Assembly (NCBI GenBank): GCA_001949185.1
Contig: BDGG01000001.1
Coordinates: 5,509,527-5,573,526 of the forward strand
Reading direction: 5' to 3'
DNA: 64,000 nucleotides
Source: Ramazzottius varieornatus
Lineage: Eukaryota; Tardigrada; Eutardigrada; Parachela; Ramazzottiidae
Part shown: piece by piece, positions 1 through 13,131 of the stretch
Position numbering within the stretch: the stretch's first letter is position 1
Layout of the letters: the number at the start of each line of letters is the position of its first letter
The notes under the pieces: generated by a model
What the model was told of the DNA's origin: nothing
What the model saw: only the letters and a program-made list of their open reading frames with translations
The model's database searches: none
Program-made: the position numbers and the translations under genes

Positions 1-1983
1 GAGTCGAAGAGGATGTCTTCAAGGATCTGATTTACCATTTAGACCCCAGGACGCCAAAGCCCACGTCGAAGCTCGTACGTGCATCTATGGATTCTGTCGA
101 ACGACAGCTTCGTCAAAATATCAAAGATTTATTGAAGAATGCAGGAATAATCTGCTTTATAACAGGTATGAAGCAGTTTCACTGTTCACGTTGAATTCCA
201 ACTGTTGGACCTCCAACATGTCGTTTTCCAGATATTTGGACGAAGAAGGGGATGACCGAAGCGTTCCTTGAAATCACAGCACACTATGCGGACAAGAAGA
301 CCCATGTAAGGCACCACCTCTACCTGAGCTGTGTCTCATTTCCGCCCCACATAAAGCCAAGAATGTGTACGAACTCTTCAAACAAGAACTGGAGAAATGA
401 GGTATCAATCCAGAAAAAGTATCAGTCGTCATGACGGACAACGCATCCAACATGATTGCCGCCTTCAAGATGTACGATAAGAAGTTAGAAGAATGTGTTA
501 CGGAAGAAGACGAGTTGCAAGTGATAGAAGAAGCGATGGTCTAGCGTATGCTGGATGAGGAGGAACCACTGGACGACGACGAGGAAGTTGATGAGATGGC
601 GGCTTGATGCTTTCGAGTTGGAAGCTTCAAACCTTTTCACCGAGTACTCCCGAAATCCGTGCTTCTTGCACACTCTACAGCTCGTGGTCAAGTTGTTCGA
701 GAAGAGTCCGCCGATCAAGGATGTCATGGCGAAAGTTCGCGCGATTGTAAATAGCTTCGGCCATTCTCACACCACCGTCGCTGCACTTATGGCGCGGACT
801 GGCGGTCTGAAGCTCATCTCAGACAACACAACAAGATGGTCCAGCACTCTTCTGATGGCGGAAAGAATGGTCAAAATTCAGGCTGCTGTAGAAACGATAA
901 TCGTGGTTGAGCAACTAGTCAAAGTACCTAATTTATCTCAAAGTGAATGGTTAGTGCTGAAAGGAATCGTCAAGTTCCTTGGCAAGTTCAAGCTTGTAAG
1001 TGAACATCGCAAATTGTTGAATTTCCAACAGTTGGAAATCCCACGGAAACATGCTGTACTTTTCAGATTAAGGCTCGAATGCAAGCTGAAAAGGTAAGTA
1101 CCATCCATAAAATCATACCGCATCTGAAAGACATTCTGGCTCATCTATCCCATATGAAGACTTTGGCCGAACCTGGGCTCCTATGGAATTGAGGATCCCT
1201 TTTTCCCGCTGATTAGAAGTATGTAATCTCGATAACGAATCAACACAGCACTATCTAATCCTTTCCATGTAGACATGCAAGTCGACATAGTGGTACGTTT
1301 CGGTGTATGGTTGAACCCTGAACACTTAACGTTCGATCCCATCTTGATGGTAGCAACTCTGTTACATCCAGCGTTACGCCGACTTCTGACGGAGAAGGAG
1401 CAAACCATTGCAATGAAAGGTCTTCTGCAGTACGATAAAGAGTGGAATTCGACTGTCAACGATGATTCTTCTGGTTCCACGAATACAGGTGACTAAACTC
1501 GCTTTGGAGTTCCAAATGTTGAAATTCCAATTCATTCTTTGTTTCTAAATCACGATCAACCTCAGTTCAAGGTCGTCGATGACGACGACGAGTTTTCGTA
1601 CCTCACGGAACTTCTGGCTCGTGCTTCAGTGAATACTACAGCGGAACAACAGCAGGTGCCTATAGAACGTCAGTTAAACTCTTACATGCTCTCAGCAACC
1701 GCAGCCGCCTTCCCACAGAAGAGCGAACCAAGCAAGTTCTGGTTACAAAATACAACTGAGTATCCTGAGCTGAATGCTTTCGCATTGGATGTTCTGGCAA
1801 TACAATGCTCTTCGGCGCCATCGGAAAGACTGTTTTCGACAGCAAGTGATGCTACAGCCGGTAAAAAGAATCGACTTGGCGGTGAAAGATTGGAACAGAA
1901 AGTTTTTGTTAGACGAAATGCTAAATATTACTGTTGCTGAAAGATGTCGGATCTCCAACCGTTGGAATTCCAACCACTACTAA
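1..1983 (+). pseudogene. hAT-superfamily transposase, 5'-truncated and frame-disrupted
   Basis: Coding pieces of a hAT (ZBED-type) transposase run from the window edge to about 1940. Visible landmarks are a segment ending in ICFIT followed, after an intron at 166-232 (GTATGA...TTCCAG), by DIWTKKGM; the motif HTLQLVV near 670; NTTRWSSTLLMAERM near 830; and the C-terminal dimerisation domain near 1740-1920 with SSAPSERLFSTAS. These are the usual order of landmarks in hAT transposases. The reading is broken: TAG at 542 and TGA at about 604 interrupt the frame between the second exon and HTLQLVV. Several gaps look like real introns rather than decay (for example about 997-1066). The N-terminal BED finger would lie outside the window. 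Family assignment is firm; activity is unlikely. Confidence 0.8.
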
Positions 1984-1999
1984 TTATTACTGTACAATG

Positions 2000-3200
2000 A
2001 ACTATTCCATCCTGTGTTATTCCATCGCACCAATGTTACTTTTCTACTTCATTTTCGGTTTACCGTTGTAATCAATAAAAAAAGAGAGACCGTCAAAAAT
2101 ACTGCACCAGCAGTGACACCAAAGAGCCATAAGTGCTCGTCGTTAGAGTTGCTAGAAATTTTCAGTTGACTAGTGTGGGCGGAGCATAACGGAGCTATGG
2201 GCCGCAGCTACGACATAGCCTGCACTCGTAGCCAGCTGGCTGTACGTACGTGCCAGATGGCTGTCATGGGGTAAGTGGAAAAATACCCCATAGACGGTGT
2301 CAGCTGGCCTATAAAAGCCGGCACGCGATGCAAAAAACTTTTGATATTGTTTAGTCTCACAGGCACCACATCAACAACGGAAGCATCCCTGTAAGTTGCG
2401 TGGGGCTCTGGTCAGCCATTATGACTGCCAGGCCATGCCTTAGTTTTCTGGACTTCGTCCAGTTATGGGCACGCGGACGGGCGGCAGAAAGGGCAATCCA
2501 TGCGCGGAAGTGGCGTATAGCTGAGGAATGTCCACAAGGGCATCCGAAGTGGTGCGGCCGCTCTCCTTTCATGGTGCGCCCCGGCCGTACCTTAAAAAAG
2601 AGGCAAACCCCTGCGCAAAAAAATAAAAGAAAGTAAAAATTACAAGAAAAAAAGTACATCCAGCTAATCAAAATTCAAATTAATGGAATATGAATCAGCA
2701 CTTCTTGATCGTTATGACTCAACATAATTTGAGGCTAATAAGATAATTAAAACGCTTTCTTTGTTTGTAGAATGATCGATATACTGACTGGTCGATTGAT
2801 TGAAGAAATTGTTGTTTTTAGAGGTATCTTTGCCTTATTTTTTTGCGCAGAGGAAGGGGAAAACCAGAATCAAAAATTACTTGATTAGTGTGGATAGCAG
2901 AGAGCAACTGATATATTTGACCCGTGTTATGTTACAAAAAATGGAGTATCGTATGACAGTCCTTGTCAAGATTGATGAGAACGGAAACCACGTTATCCAG
3001 TGCTCACAGTGTGGTCAGAACATACACCATCGGTGCCAAGAACCTGTAAGCCGTTAACGTTTTTCGGTTTGTGGTAGAGGAGACGAGTCACTAGTATAAT
3101 TATGTGACATGGTTGCAGATAGAACTCCCCCAAATTTGAAGAATAATTGCCCGGAGACAGTTTCGCCGGTGCAAGATCAGCTGTGAAATTTTTACTCGGT
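2000..3200. other. AT-rich stretch, no gene supported
   Basis: This stretch lies between two hAT remnants. Open frames of up to 104 codons around 2357-2671 occur on both strands and match no family that I recognise. A polyA-like run (AATAAAAAAAGAGAG) lies just after the first hAT, at about 2072. A short phrase near 2431 (GGCCATGCCTTAGTTTTCT) resembles one at 6338 (GGCCACGCCTTAGTTTCTT), hinting at a dispersed repeat that I cannot classify. Confidence 0.4.
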
Positions 3201-3231
3201 CTGATAAGCGAAATTAAAGCTGATTTCAAGT

Positions 3232-4834
3232 TTAGTGCTTCGTAGACCCAGAAGTCCACCAAGTGAACCAGAAAGCGGTCATCCTTGTCCCCCGAACGAC
3301 TGCTGCAGCAGCCTGAGTTTCGCCACTTCGACTTCTCGCCGAAAAAAACAGCACGTTGTATGTCATCCATGCAACAAGAACGTGATCACCCTCGGGACGA
3401 AGCAGACAGTATTCGAGTCGGATCTTGAGCGTCACCAAAGGACTAAGAAACACGGAAAACGAACTTCCCAGCACACCCTCCTCAAGCCACACTATCATAC
3501 TTCGTCGTCTGGCATTACCAAGCAGAAGGACTGGAACATAAAGTCGGACATCTGTCCAGCCTGCAACAAGCCCGTAACCGCTTCTACCAGCAGCATGAGG
3601 ATGCATGTGAAGAGAACCTTCCACAAGAGCAACGTCCAGAAACGAGCCATGGTTTTGCACGAAAGACCCAAAAACACGCCAGTCAAGACCCGTATCAACA
3701 AGCTTCGTCGTCTCTGGTTCAGGAGTCTTCCTGCCGCCGGTGTACCCATCCTTGATAACGATAAATTCAGACATTTCCTGAGGACATTCGTAGAGGGTGG
3801 CGCTGCGATACCTCAAAGGCAGCAGCTAATGACAGTCGGTATTCCTGAAATACAAGTGGCTGAAAAGAAACGCATCATGGAAAAGTTTCGCGGTAAGCAT
3901 CGGATATTACGATCACAATGACCGAAACTGAACTGAGTTGTTCTTACAGGCAAGAAGTATTCCATCGAAGTGGACTCCAGTCCGATTGCCAAAAAACATT
4001 TCTTTGCTGTGTTACTCATACCGGAGAACTCGGGCAAAGGCGAACTCGTCAGACTGGAGCGTGATGCTGGAATACGGTCTGGATGCAGTGAACTGTCTGG
4101 CCTTCATCGGAGACGGCGCAAGCGTGAACCATAACGCGTTTAAAGAACATCTCGAGAAACAGATTCCAAATGCTAAGTTCGTCATCTGTATGGCCCACTC
4201 TTGGAACAACGTCCATGGCGAGCTGATCAAGAACCTTCCGTTGCTGGTCAAGTTTCTGGCTCGGGTTCAGAAACTCTTCTGTCATTCTGGTGCAAGGAAG
4301 CAGCAGTTCAAAGATTTCGTCATGGCTCGAGGTTTGCACTTTACATCCCCGGTGTTCTACTGCAAGACGCGCTGGTCAACCTACTTGAGGAGCATACGAT
4401 ACTGGGTCAAGTACATCGACGAAATCGAGGCATTTGTCGAACAGTTGAAAGTGTCGGGTAAAGTCGCCCAGTGCCTGCAGTACCTGCGGGAGATGTTCAG
4501 TAATATGGACGAAAAGTACAAGCTTCTGTTTCAGCAGCGCGCTATTGATCACATCGGTGACAGACTCGAGGCTGAGCTGACGAAATGTGAAAACAACAGC
4601 CTACCGTTCGCCCCTTATGTGCTGGAAGCGACAGCAAGAATCTCCAGTACTTTCGAGGGTCTTCTGTTGGACAACGAACTGGATCCTCACGCACCAGCAG
4701 AAGGAAGAACGAACGGATGGACAAGGAAACTTTGGTACACCGAAAGCAAGACCCAGCTTGTTGCTGCGCTCACTGCAGCGAAATCCAACTTCCTTGGGGA
4801 TGATCAAACTGCTTTCCGAGTCCTTGTTCCGTAA
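3232..4834 (+). pseudogene. Second hAT-like transposase gene, probably broken
   Basis: The first exon (3235 to about 3893) encodes two zinc-finger-like segments: CHPCNKNV...HQRTKKH near residues 40-70 and CPACNKPV...HVKRTFH near 105-125. This resembles BED/CGGBP1-type fingers of hAT-derived proteins. An intron (GTAAGCATC...TTCTTACAG, ending 3949) separates it from a second exon with LAFIGDGASVNHNAFKEHL, HSWNNVHGEL and KTRWSTYL, a hAT-like catalytic and insertion region. Just after the intron the frame that follows the finger exon (KKYSIEVDSSPIAKKH) must shift by one near 4060 to reach GLDAVNCLAFIGDG, so the copy is probably inactive. The distal C-terminal hAT dimerisation motif is not clear. 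Confidence 0.65.
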
Positions 4835-4984
4835 TAATCAAAGGAAAGCCCTTGCAAACAAAAGAGATAGCAGGAAGAAAAGCTGGAGAGTGGTGCGAGA
4901 ACGGCGTGGAGGACACGAGAAAATACAGACAGAAAATTTTGATGGACATGTGGAATGACATACTATCTGAACAAGATGACATAA

Positions 4985-5720
4985 CAACGGATACACATCC
5001 CTGCTGATTACTCGGTTAATGCAAACTTACAGACGGACCATAATTAAAATAATTGTAATTAGAGATCCAGATGTAATTAAAATTAATAGATAGTAGAGAA
5101 TTCAGCCAATCCAAACCTGCAACAATTAAAATTACGGTTTGAGGAAAAATTTTCCTAATTGTAATAGACATTACAATTCCAAAACCATTAGTAGAATAAC
5201 ACTGGTAGGGAATATCTACTTTCGTCCGGGGTGCTGCATCGTTCCGTCGGCCAGAAGGGATACCTGTTGTAAATATTTGATGGCAGTGCCGAGCGTGTCA
5301 AAAACCTTGTCGCGGAAGCCTGGATGGATGGTCGACGCTTCTACATGGTCAGCTTGAAGTACCTGCAAACCACGTGGATTCCGGGAGAATGGTGCGAATT
5401 CGGTCACGATTTTGCGATCTCGAAATCAAGTACTTCCTGGTCATTTTTATTGCGTTTCTGTTATCAGTTCGTCGTTGAGCGGTACAGGACAAACACTTCT
5501 CAAAGACAAAACAGGCTCTCTGCGGACAGAACTAGGACTAAAGTGGAAGAAAAGCCCAGCTAGGAATCCGTCCATTCAGACGGCGTTATCCGAAGGTGAT
5601 GCCATCTCCGGGGCTGTAGGTTGCGTTCCGTCCGTTGTCTGTAGAGGAAAATTTTTAACGATAGACAGTAGTCTCTTTGTGCATGTGACAACAGGTTACT
5701 TTTAAAATACGAAATTTCAG
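4985..5720. other. No complete gene; possible minus-strand exon pieces
   Basis: A minus-strand open segment at 5216-5407 and another at 5560-5660 (preceded by a splice acceptor, CTCTACAG) could belong to the receptor-like exon at 5737-5900. Joining from the donor of that exon in phase reaches a stop after about 17 residues. I therefore do not call a gene here. Confidence 0.25.
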
Positions 5721-5736
5721 TATGGCTTACGTTGAG

Positions 5737-5903
5737 TCCCACAGTGGCTCTGCAAGTGCCGGAAGATGAGGAACGCGATCAGCAGCAACACAAACAGGCC
5801 GCCGATTCCAGTAAAGACAAAGAAGATGGTGTAGTCCGGCTTCAGATCGGGCATGGGTGCCTGTGGTCTCCGAGAAACGTCCGAACTGTGTACAAAACAC
5901 GAA
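5737..5903 (-). CDS. Exon with a single transmembrane helix, receptor-like
   Basis: On the minus strand an exon bounded by a plausible acceptor (near 5905) and a GTAAGC donor (near 5736) encodes a proline-rich stalk, DLKPDYTIFF, then about 22 hydrophobic residues (FTGIGGLFVLLLIAFLIF) and a basic exit (RHLQ). This is the layout of the membrane span of a type I receptor. Receptor guanylate cyclases have such an arrangement, but I see no kinase-homology or cyclase domain downstream, so the family is unassigned. It may be part of a decayed gene. Confidence 0.35.
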
Positions 5904-5909
5904 ATTCCA

Positions 5910-8900
5910 CCTAATCTATGGAAAAACACTAAACAGATGCAACCTGCACTTACCCAAATCCAGGGAATTTCGCCCAAACTGTCCCACGATGTCCTTGGCT
6001 GTGGCCAGTTAGTTGCCCATCTTTCTCGTCGCAGTGCGGAAAGGAGTACGAGTGGATCGAGTACGAGTCGCGAAAGCAGGAGCCAGCACAACGGTAAGAG
6101 AAACGAGTACTTCGAAAAACAGGATACGTCCGAAGGCCATTGAAGAAATGAATCGCAAGTGGAAGTGATGTTGTGATGAAAAGGTCCGAGATCTGAGGTT
6201 GGTGAGTGACGATTGTCTTGCAGGTTGTATTTCGCAGACTCTAACAATGCGAAATACGCAAGTTACGCAGAAGATTCAACTGTGACTCGACAGTTGTCAC
6301 AGCTGTGTTGCTGGGTTGCTGGGTTCGACCACTGTGAGGCCACGCCTTAGTTTCTTCAGTCTGACAGCGTAAGTGATATCTTTGTTCGCACTTTGAGCAC
6401 AGATAGGTTTTTCTTCCTTACCACTTTTGCTTACTGTACATTTAGAGCAAACATTCTTATCATTAAAACGCTCTTTCTTTGTTGCATGCGTTGACGTAAT
6501 CGGACTTGGTCGGAAGCGCCACTAAAAAGAGACATCTGCTCAAATACCGTCTTCTGATTCAGCGTGTAGAAATATGCGCTAAAGAGACCTTGTTTGGTCA
6601 CACTCAAGCTAAGACTGGGAACCGGTTCTAGTGATACGGGGATGACGCCCTGACCAGCACTGCTTCGAGTTTTAGGTGGACTGGACTGATTCGGCGACCT
6701 AGGTGAACTAGGTTGGTTCTGTCAAGCATCAAAAAACATAATTAGGTAATACTTCGGATCACTTGTGGTCCAGCTAAATCACCTTTTGCGTCGAGGTCGC
6801 CAGTGGCTAAAACGCGTCTCTACTTGTGTTTCTCAAGGTTGAGTACTCTGTTGACACTGAATCGTCCTAGCGCACCTTCTTTTTGAAAGCTGACATGACT
6901 TCGAATCTTCTTTCGACCGTAGGAGTTGCTTCTGTTGCCAAAGAATCTGCAAAACGTATCACATCGGCACAAAATTTTAGATTTCCTTCATCCAAACTAG
7001 TAGCATACCTTCCGGAACCCCTTTATGCTTCAGTACGCTCATCTGCCCATCGGTGAAACTGCTGCACGGGACTTGCATAGCTCGGCGGTTGGACCCGTTA
7101 AAGCTTACGAGCTCGCAGCATTTGAAACCCTCCATGCGACGAAGGCTCTCCAACACTTTTACCGTGCTTGTCCAAAAGCAGCAGAAACATGTCTTCGCAA
7201 ACCCAAACGCACTGTTTCTGCTGTTGAGTTGTGAAGCGGATCCGTCGCTATTGGGCAAGAAACGTTGATTTCTGAAAACAGGATAGTAACCAAACAGCGT
7301 TCATCACCTCATCTGCATTCTCCGTAAAGATAAGCTACGGTCAGAACAAAAGATTATACTCCATTGCCGATGTCCGTTTTGGACGCCTAAGTTTGCACGG
7401 AAGGTCGTCCCGGTTTCGTCTCAACATACTTGTAGAAGGTTGCAGCTTTCGGTGGAATTCTGTTCAGCACGAAGGGCTGTATCTTCCCTTTCCGCTCACC
7501 ATATTTCACTTTCTCCAGGAGTCAAAAAGCCCGGCCCGTTCACTAACATCTGACACGGAGTGCTTCTTGAATAAGCTACGAAATTTTACCAGTTCCATGG
7601 CAGTAATCAGGATGGCAAAGTCAGCTACAACGCGGTTAGCGCCTGCTTTCAGGTCCTGCATGGCTTTAGCCACCGGCTGCATAAGGTTGGCCTTCCGTTT
7701 CCGCATCTCGTGGATATCTGCGGCACTGACATGCAAAAGATCCACAAAATGAGTTGATGCACATGTTTGCGCTTCTTCGATGATGTCCGCCTCTTCTAAC
7801 GTGAAGGGCTCCAGTTTGTCCATCGTTGGAATGACGACGCAACGTGTTAACGCTTCGTACCTAAACATCTTAGTATGTCAGGAAACCACGCCCTACGAAA
7901 CATGACTTTTCCAACCTCTTCTGCGGAAGGTCCATCAAGGCGTCGCTGCAGGTCAGTGCTATCGACGTTTCCGGTGTCCACTGCCCATCATGATTCCTTA
8001 TGGCTTTCCCTTCATAGCATTCTTGTTCAGCATTGACGGCGGCCACCTGGTCGTTCGGATCGTGTATTACCACTCATAATACCGGGGGCACAACTCGGTT
8101 TCGCAGCGCACGGTTACCTGACCGCAAATCACTTCCTGTGCAGCTTTGGCGGTTCAGTATTTCTTGTTTGCCTGTAGTGGCGGGTTCTCTATGACATGTA
8201 GCTCGTGACCGCTGGCTAAACACTACGTACGGAATTAGAAATATTTTACAAGGCTCGAGGGCAAACTGCTCCCAACACATGTTCCAGGTCCTCCTTCACG
8301 CGCCAAGCGTTTCAACAGCTAGAAAAAAATTCAGAACAACTCACAATCAGTTCTTTACAACATTATATCTCCAGCGTCCAACTAGCGGTTGTCCAGTGGT
8401 TAGACAAAAAATCGCAAGTAGCTCGTGGTGTTCCGACATATGGCGCAGCCCATGACGTCAGGAACGATACTACCACTGGTGGCGCTGCCAAGGTGGCAAG
8501 AAGTAAATTTAATTTTTCAGATTTCTATTTTACGCATTGCCTTTTTACGCATTTTACGCATTGCCCTGTCCCAGAAAGACTGAGCGAAGAACGATGATTG
8601 TTTGTGGCTCATGTAACGTTCATGTTTGTGCAGCGCGCAGATTAACGAAGCAGAGTGTTGTTTGTTCAGATTGCAGCAAGAAGAAATCGAAATAAGTGTA
8701 GCGAAAAATGGAATGAAATACATTGGTTTACTCCGGTCATGTGACGGAACATTACGATGGTTCTGCGCAGTAACAATCGCAACTTCATGGGGGAGCACCG
8801 TGATTGGTCTGTAGACGCCTCTATCGTGCTTCCAGCCAGTTAAAAGGCTGCAAAACTCAGTTGCACCTCCGTAATCTGCCAGCATGAAATTGCCCGGTAT

Positions 8901-10480
8901 TACGTGTTAAGATTAAGTATTAGTGTTAAGATCGGAAACTTTTCCTTTGCGTATCGATCCCGAAGCGCGAAAGGGACGAGTCCTTCATTACGCACAGTTC
9001 CTTTGCATTTTTTCCCGGGAAAGATTACGCAGACTCCGTCGACATTGTTTTGCCTGTCGTCCAACGACCGATGACCACCAGACTCGGCACATTGGTGGAA
9101 AACATCAGCAATTTCGCAGCAGTGGAGACTCAAAATCGTGGTGTGAGCTGCGAAGAACTTTACTGCATTTCCTGTAAATATTAAGTGATGCGAAGTTTAA
9201 TGCCGTTGGTAACCTACCACATATCAGAAGAACAGACAGGAAAGTTTCTTCCCGACGTCTTTTCGTCAAACATTCCCTCAGTGTTTCGATCAGATCCCGT
9301 GACTCGCGTCCTTCGAAGATTTGAAGAGGTTCCACACCATTCAGGTATGCTGAAACGCACACGTAGCTGGCACGCTCGGCACTAATTCTAACGACGCCAT
9401 CAGGTCTTTTCTGCAGGAAAATATTCGGACCAAAGCAGTATGTCTTCTTGTTAAGCTGAACGTTCCTGTGTTCTACGGGATTCTTGTCCACCGGATGCCT
9501 TTTCTCTTGACATTACCTAGTCCCGAACAAGCACTCACTTACTCTTACACTGTCACTTTTCATTTCTAATAAAACAAGACAAGTTCACTTCCGGTCGAGA
9601 ATTTTGCGAACTGAAATTCCTTATAACCAATAACTTGTACTATTGCGCTCGCAAAATGCGTAATCAACTCACTTGGCAGAGCAGTCGTTCTTCCAGACGA
9701 TGAACGACTGTAGTTGTTTCGGTTCGATGTGGCACAGAAGAGGTGGCATCGATGGGGGTGGTCTGGAGGTCATTCTGGAGCGCTCGCAAATTTTGCAACC
9801 CCGAGTTGGACGGGAAGCAAATACTACAATTATGACAAAATTTGCAAACTAAAATTAATTCGCTTATACTGAGTTGCGTGGTTTCAGTACAGGCACAAAA
9901 CTTACTACGTCTCATTCGCGTTATTGACGTGCTTCGGCTCACACAACTATCCTCCTTCCTGATTCCGTCAGCAAGAGATCTAACTGCGTCCACAATCCTT
10001 GGCGTAAAGGACACAACCCAACACAAACATGTCATCAATGGCGTCCCTACGATCAGCAGGTATTCCAAAACAAGTCCTGTTCCGCTTTTCGAATCAACAA
10101 GGTGTTTTCCGAAGGGCTGATATTTTGATAGACAAAGCAAGCTCAGACCAGCAACTGCCAAATGAATACCGTTACGGCAGAAGGAGATGCCCCTCACTTG
10201 TGCAAGCGCACCTTCAAACTCGGTTGTGTCGAACTTTCTAGAAGTAGTAGGCGGAGCATTAGGGGTCTTCAGTCTTGCTTGCAGAACTGTGTTGATTGCG
10301 ATGATGTAGAAAGCAACTTTCCGAATCTCGCTAACGAGAAAAGCAGCCCTCGAGCTGCTTTTCTTGCAAGTGAAATCCTTTGATTTCTTGCACGCCCGCC
10401 TCGAAATTTCGATTTATATTTGTATTTACCAATTGTTCCCTGCTTTTCTGGATGAGCTTTTCTCTCCTCCTGCGTACAGT
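5910..10480. other. Unassembled region with several coding-like segments
   Basis: The longest minus-strand segments are 7506-7868 (Glu/Lys-rich, probably helical), continued one frame over by a clean C-terminal reading to a stop near 7389 (about KYGERKGKIQPF...), 7870-8073, 9105-9491 and 9664-10197. The 7389-8073 block looks like the end of a real protein with one frameshift or a tiny intron near 7500-7545. I recognise no domain. No splice chain in phase could be built through the region, so no gene model is offered. Confidence 0.25.
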
Positions 10481-10524
10481 TCCGACAGGTGACGAATTTT
10501 GACTCCCTTTTCACAGCTCTGACT

Positions 10525-11867
10525 ATGGGAAGACGCAAAGAAGTAGCTACCGACGTGGAGACGAGTCAGACACCAGCGAAGAAGTCTCGCAAGCCACGAG
10601 CAGTCAGAGAGCATGCCTCAGACACCTCCCAAGCGCAACTATGGAGTGTGGATGCCTGGCGAGGAGCAGCATTCGGTTCAGTAGATCGAAGATCCCACCA
10701 ACTATCTACTGTACAAGGGACCAGGAAAGAAGAACACTGCGACGGGAAAGATGGCGACGACCGGAACGACAAAGGCTGTAGTGCACCGCAAGATATCCGT
10801 TCACTTGGGCCAGCTTGGCGTTCACCGAGATAGTACGACAATCACGAAAAAGCTCCTTCACTTGGAAAAAGGATACAGGGCGGCAATGGTCTTTCTAAAA
10901 TCTACTGGGTCTGGCTACGGCAATCCTGATCCTGACATACCTATTGAGGAGAAAATGGAGGACGCTAAAAACCAAGGTAAATTTTTCACCTCGATCAACT
11001 GGCGAAGTTTGTGACGTCAGATCAGGCTATACAAAATGAAAGGGGTATTGACTACGTCATACTTGACTCGCCCTATAACATACAACAACGCTTCAGAACC
11101 GGAAGTCGACTTTTCCTGCGGACTTCTGGAGTTGCCCGAAGATGTTTCTCCTGTTGCTACGTCTCAGCTCATTACGGGGTAACAGCGGAGTTGTTTGGCA
11201 TATTGGAGATGTTGGTCGAACGTTTTGCCTACCGCTCGTTCGGAACGTCTTATTGCGGATTCGTGAACGAATGAAAACTCGACAAACAGACTCGACCCAA
11301 TTCTTTTTCCAAGTGGCGCACGCTTGCAGTGTTATTAACCACGAAAGCGCGCCACTTGGAGAAGAATCTTGTCAAGTTTGCTTGTCAAGCTCCCATTTGT
11401 TCAGATTCACGATTCAAAGATCTGAATGAGCGGAAGCCAACGCGTTTGACCGGGGAAAGTCTCGCATGCCTGCCAACTTTGCTGTTTACCCTGTAGTTTT
11501 CCTAGCTCAGTCAAGCCTACTCCGCAACCAAGAGTGTCAGAATATCCTGAGAAGAAATGTCAAGACAGCAAAACTCCACAGAAATCACTGACCATCGCCG
11601 AAGCTCTACAAAAAAAGCACGAAGGATCAGCTTGCCATAGCGGAAAAGAAATTCTTAGTGGAAGAAAAGAAGCTAGAGCTGGCAGGGAAAATTGCCGACG
11701 AGGAACGAGAGGAACGTCGACAACAAAGACAGCTCGATAATGACCAGAGAGAAAAAGACCGAGAAGAAAGAAACGAAGTACGTGATTATGAATTGAAGAA
11801 ACTAGAACTGCAACTCGATCAAGCTAAGAAACGTTTCACTGAACAAAACGTCGAGCTGGCTTTCTGA
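10525..11867 (+). mobile_element. PIF/Harbinger copy A, accessory Myb-like ORF2
   Basis: Fragments in two frames plus a C-terminal coiled-coil segment. The middle part (about 10750-10975) reads KISVHLGQLGVHRDSTTITK, a Myb/SANT-like DNA-binding segment typical of the second protein of Harbinger elements, which helps the transposase into the nucleus and onto the ends. The C-terminal part (11658-11867) is a charged helix rich in E, R, K and Q. A frameshift separates SLTIAEALQK from the later helix, so this copy is broken. Its stop overlaps the end of the convergent transposase by about 32 nt. A palindromic small repeat sits at 11281-11396. Confidence 0.7.
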
Positions 11868-13131
11868 CATTCGAGATTATTTTTTTGATGGCCTCTCGAA
11901 AGCCTTTTCCGTCCATAACTGCGGAATCGTGGCTCATTTCTGATACTTCCGGTTCTCGGTATTTTGTCCAGTTGTCATTAAAATAGCTGTCTTTGAGTAA
12001 CATGTTGTGTAAAACAACACATGATTGTATCCACTCTACAGCTGCTCGATGGGTCTGCTTATCGTGAATCTTGATTCTAAAGGACGGCAAAGACGGAAAA
12101 CGTCCCTTCAAGATGGCAATGGTGTGTTCGATCTTAATTCTTGTTCAAGAGTGGTAAAAGTTGAATCGCTCGTTGTTCGCTGACATGACTCCGGCGGCGG
12201 GCTTCTTGTAGGAAGCGATGGTATCAGTTGACGTAGTGTAGGCGCTGTCAGCGAGAAGATATTTGCCTGGTGAAAACAGCTTGGAGACTTGTCTTGCCAT
12301 AGAATTACAGAATACTTTCATATAATGGGCCGACCCACAAAATCCGATAAACATGTATCGAATTTTACGCTTGTCGTCGCAAACCACCATCGCTGATATT
12401 CCGCATCGGGACTTGTGGCTCCAGTAATCCTCGCCATCTTTGGTAGGCTTGTACTCTAACGGGTCTAACGTGCCGTCCAACATTCCAACACAATCAGAAA
12501 ATCCCAAATCCCGAAGAATTCGCGCCTACAATATCAGACTTCAATAAACTTGTGGTGTCCAGCATACCAAAGAATTTCAAGAGCTAAGGTATAAGTACCT
12601 TAATAGTTCTTTCCTCTTTATCCGGCCAGTTAACCACACTTCCTTCTACCGCGAACAGAGCCTCGATACATCTAGTGGTGCATAGAAGGACACAGCCTTC
12701 TGAAACTCCGAAACGTCTAGCAATCTTCCCTACGGAGGTTGAGTTTCCCGAACTCCCGAAACGATAGGAAAAAATCATAAGCTGTAGTCGTGGATCGGCT
12801 TGAGGTGTTTTGCCGTGAAAGTTGAAGACCTTATGACCGACGATCTTGCTTAGTACCATCTCAAATGACTCACGGGACATCTGATTTCCTCCTTGAACCG
12901 TCCATCATCCAGTGCCGGAAGCAAATACCCCGCAAAGTGCTTACTTTTAGGCACTTCCGGTCGCTGAAGGTATCGTGTAGCGGTAACGAGCTGAAGTAGC
13001 ACGGTAGGAACATCCACTTCATCATTGTTGTCATGTTCGTCGAGGTCCAAATTCATCTTCATTAGCTTCCGACCAACCACCCATTCTTCCAGATCACCAA
13101 TGAAGCGCTTTCTTTCGGAAGTGCCCGGCAT
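11836..13131 (-). pseudogene. PIF/Harbinger copy A transposase (HARBI1-like), broken
   Basis: DDE nuclease of the Harbinger superfamily. The start is set at MPGTSERKRF (13131). Landmarks are RFGVSEG (helix-turn-helix region), GMLDGT (first catalytic Asp), YWSHKSRCGISAM, LLADSAYTT (second Asp) and, after an in-frame TGA at about 12145, RIKIEHTIAILKGRF (catalytic Glu). An intron or frame gap lies near 12510-12600. The premature TGA between the second Asp and the Glu makes this copy non-autonomous. It pairs with ORF2 on the other strand, the two genes converging. Copy B at 13590-14877 is its mirror-oriented relative. Confidence 0.85.

Noticed and set aside
3232-3816. 194-codon minus-strand frame
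   Set aside because: It is the shadow of the zinc-finger exon of the second hAT gene.
5216-5407. Kinase-homology segment of a receptor guanylate cyclase
   Set aside because: The resemblance is weak, and the neighbouring transmembrane exon does not join to it in phase.
6300-6400. GGGTTCGACCAC as a tRNA B-box, hinting at a tRNA gene or SINE
   Set aside because: No A-box, acceptor stem or cloverleaf could be found around it.
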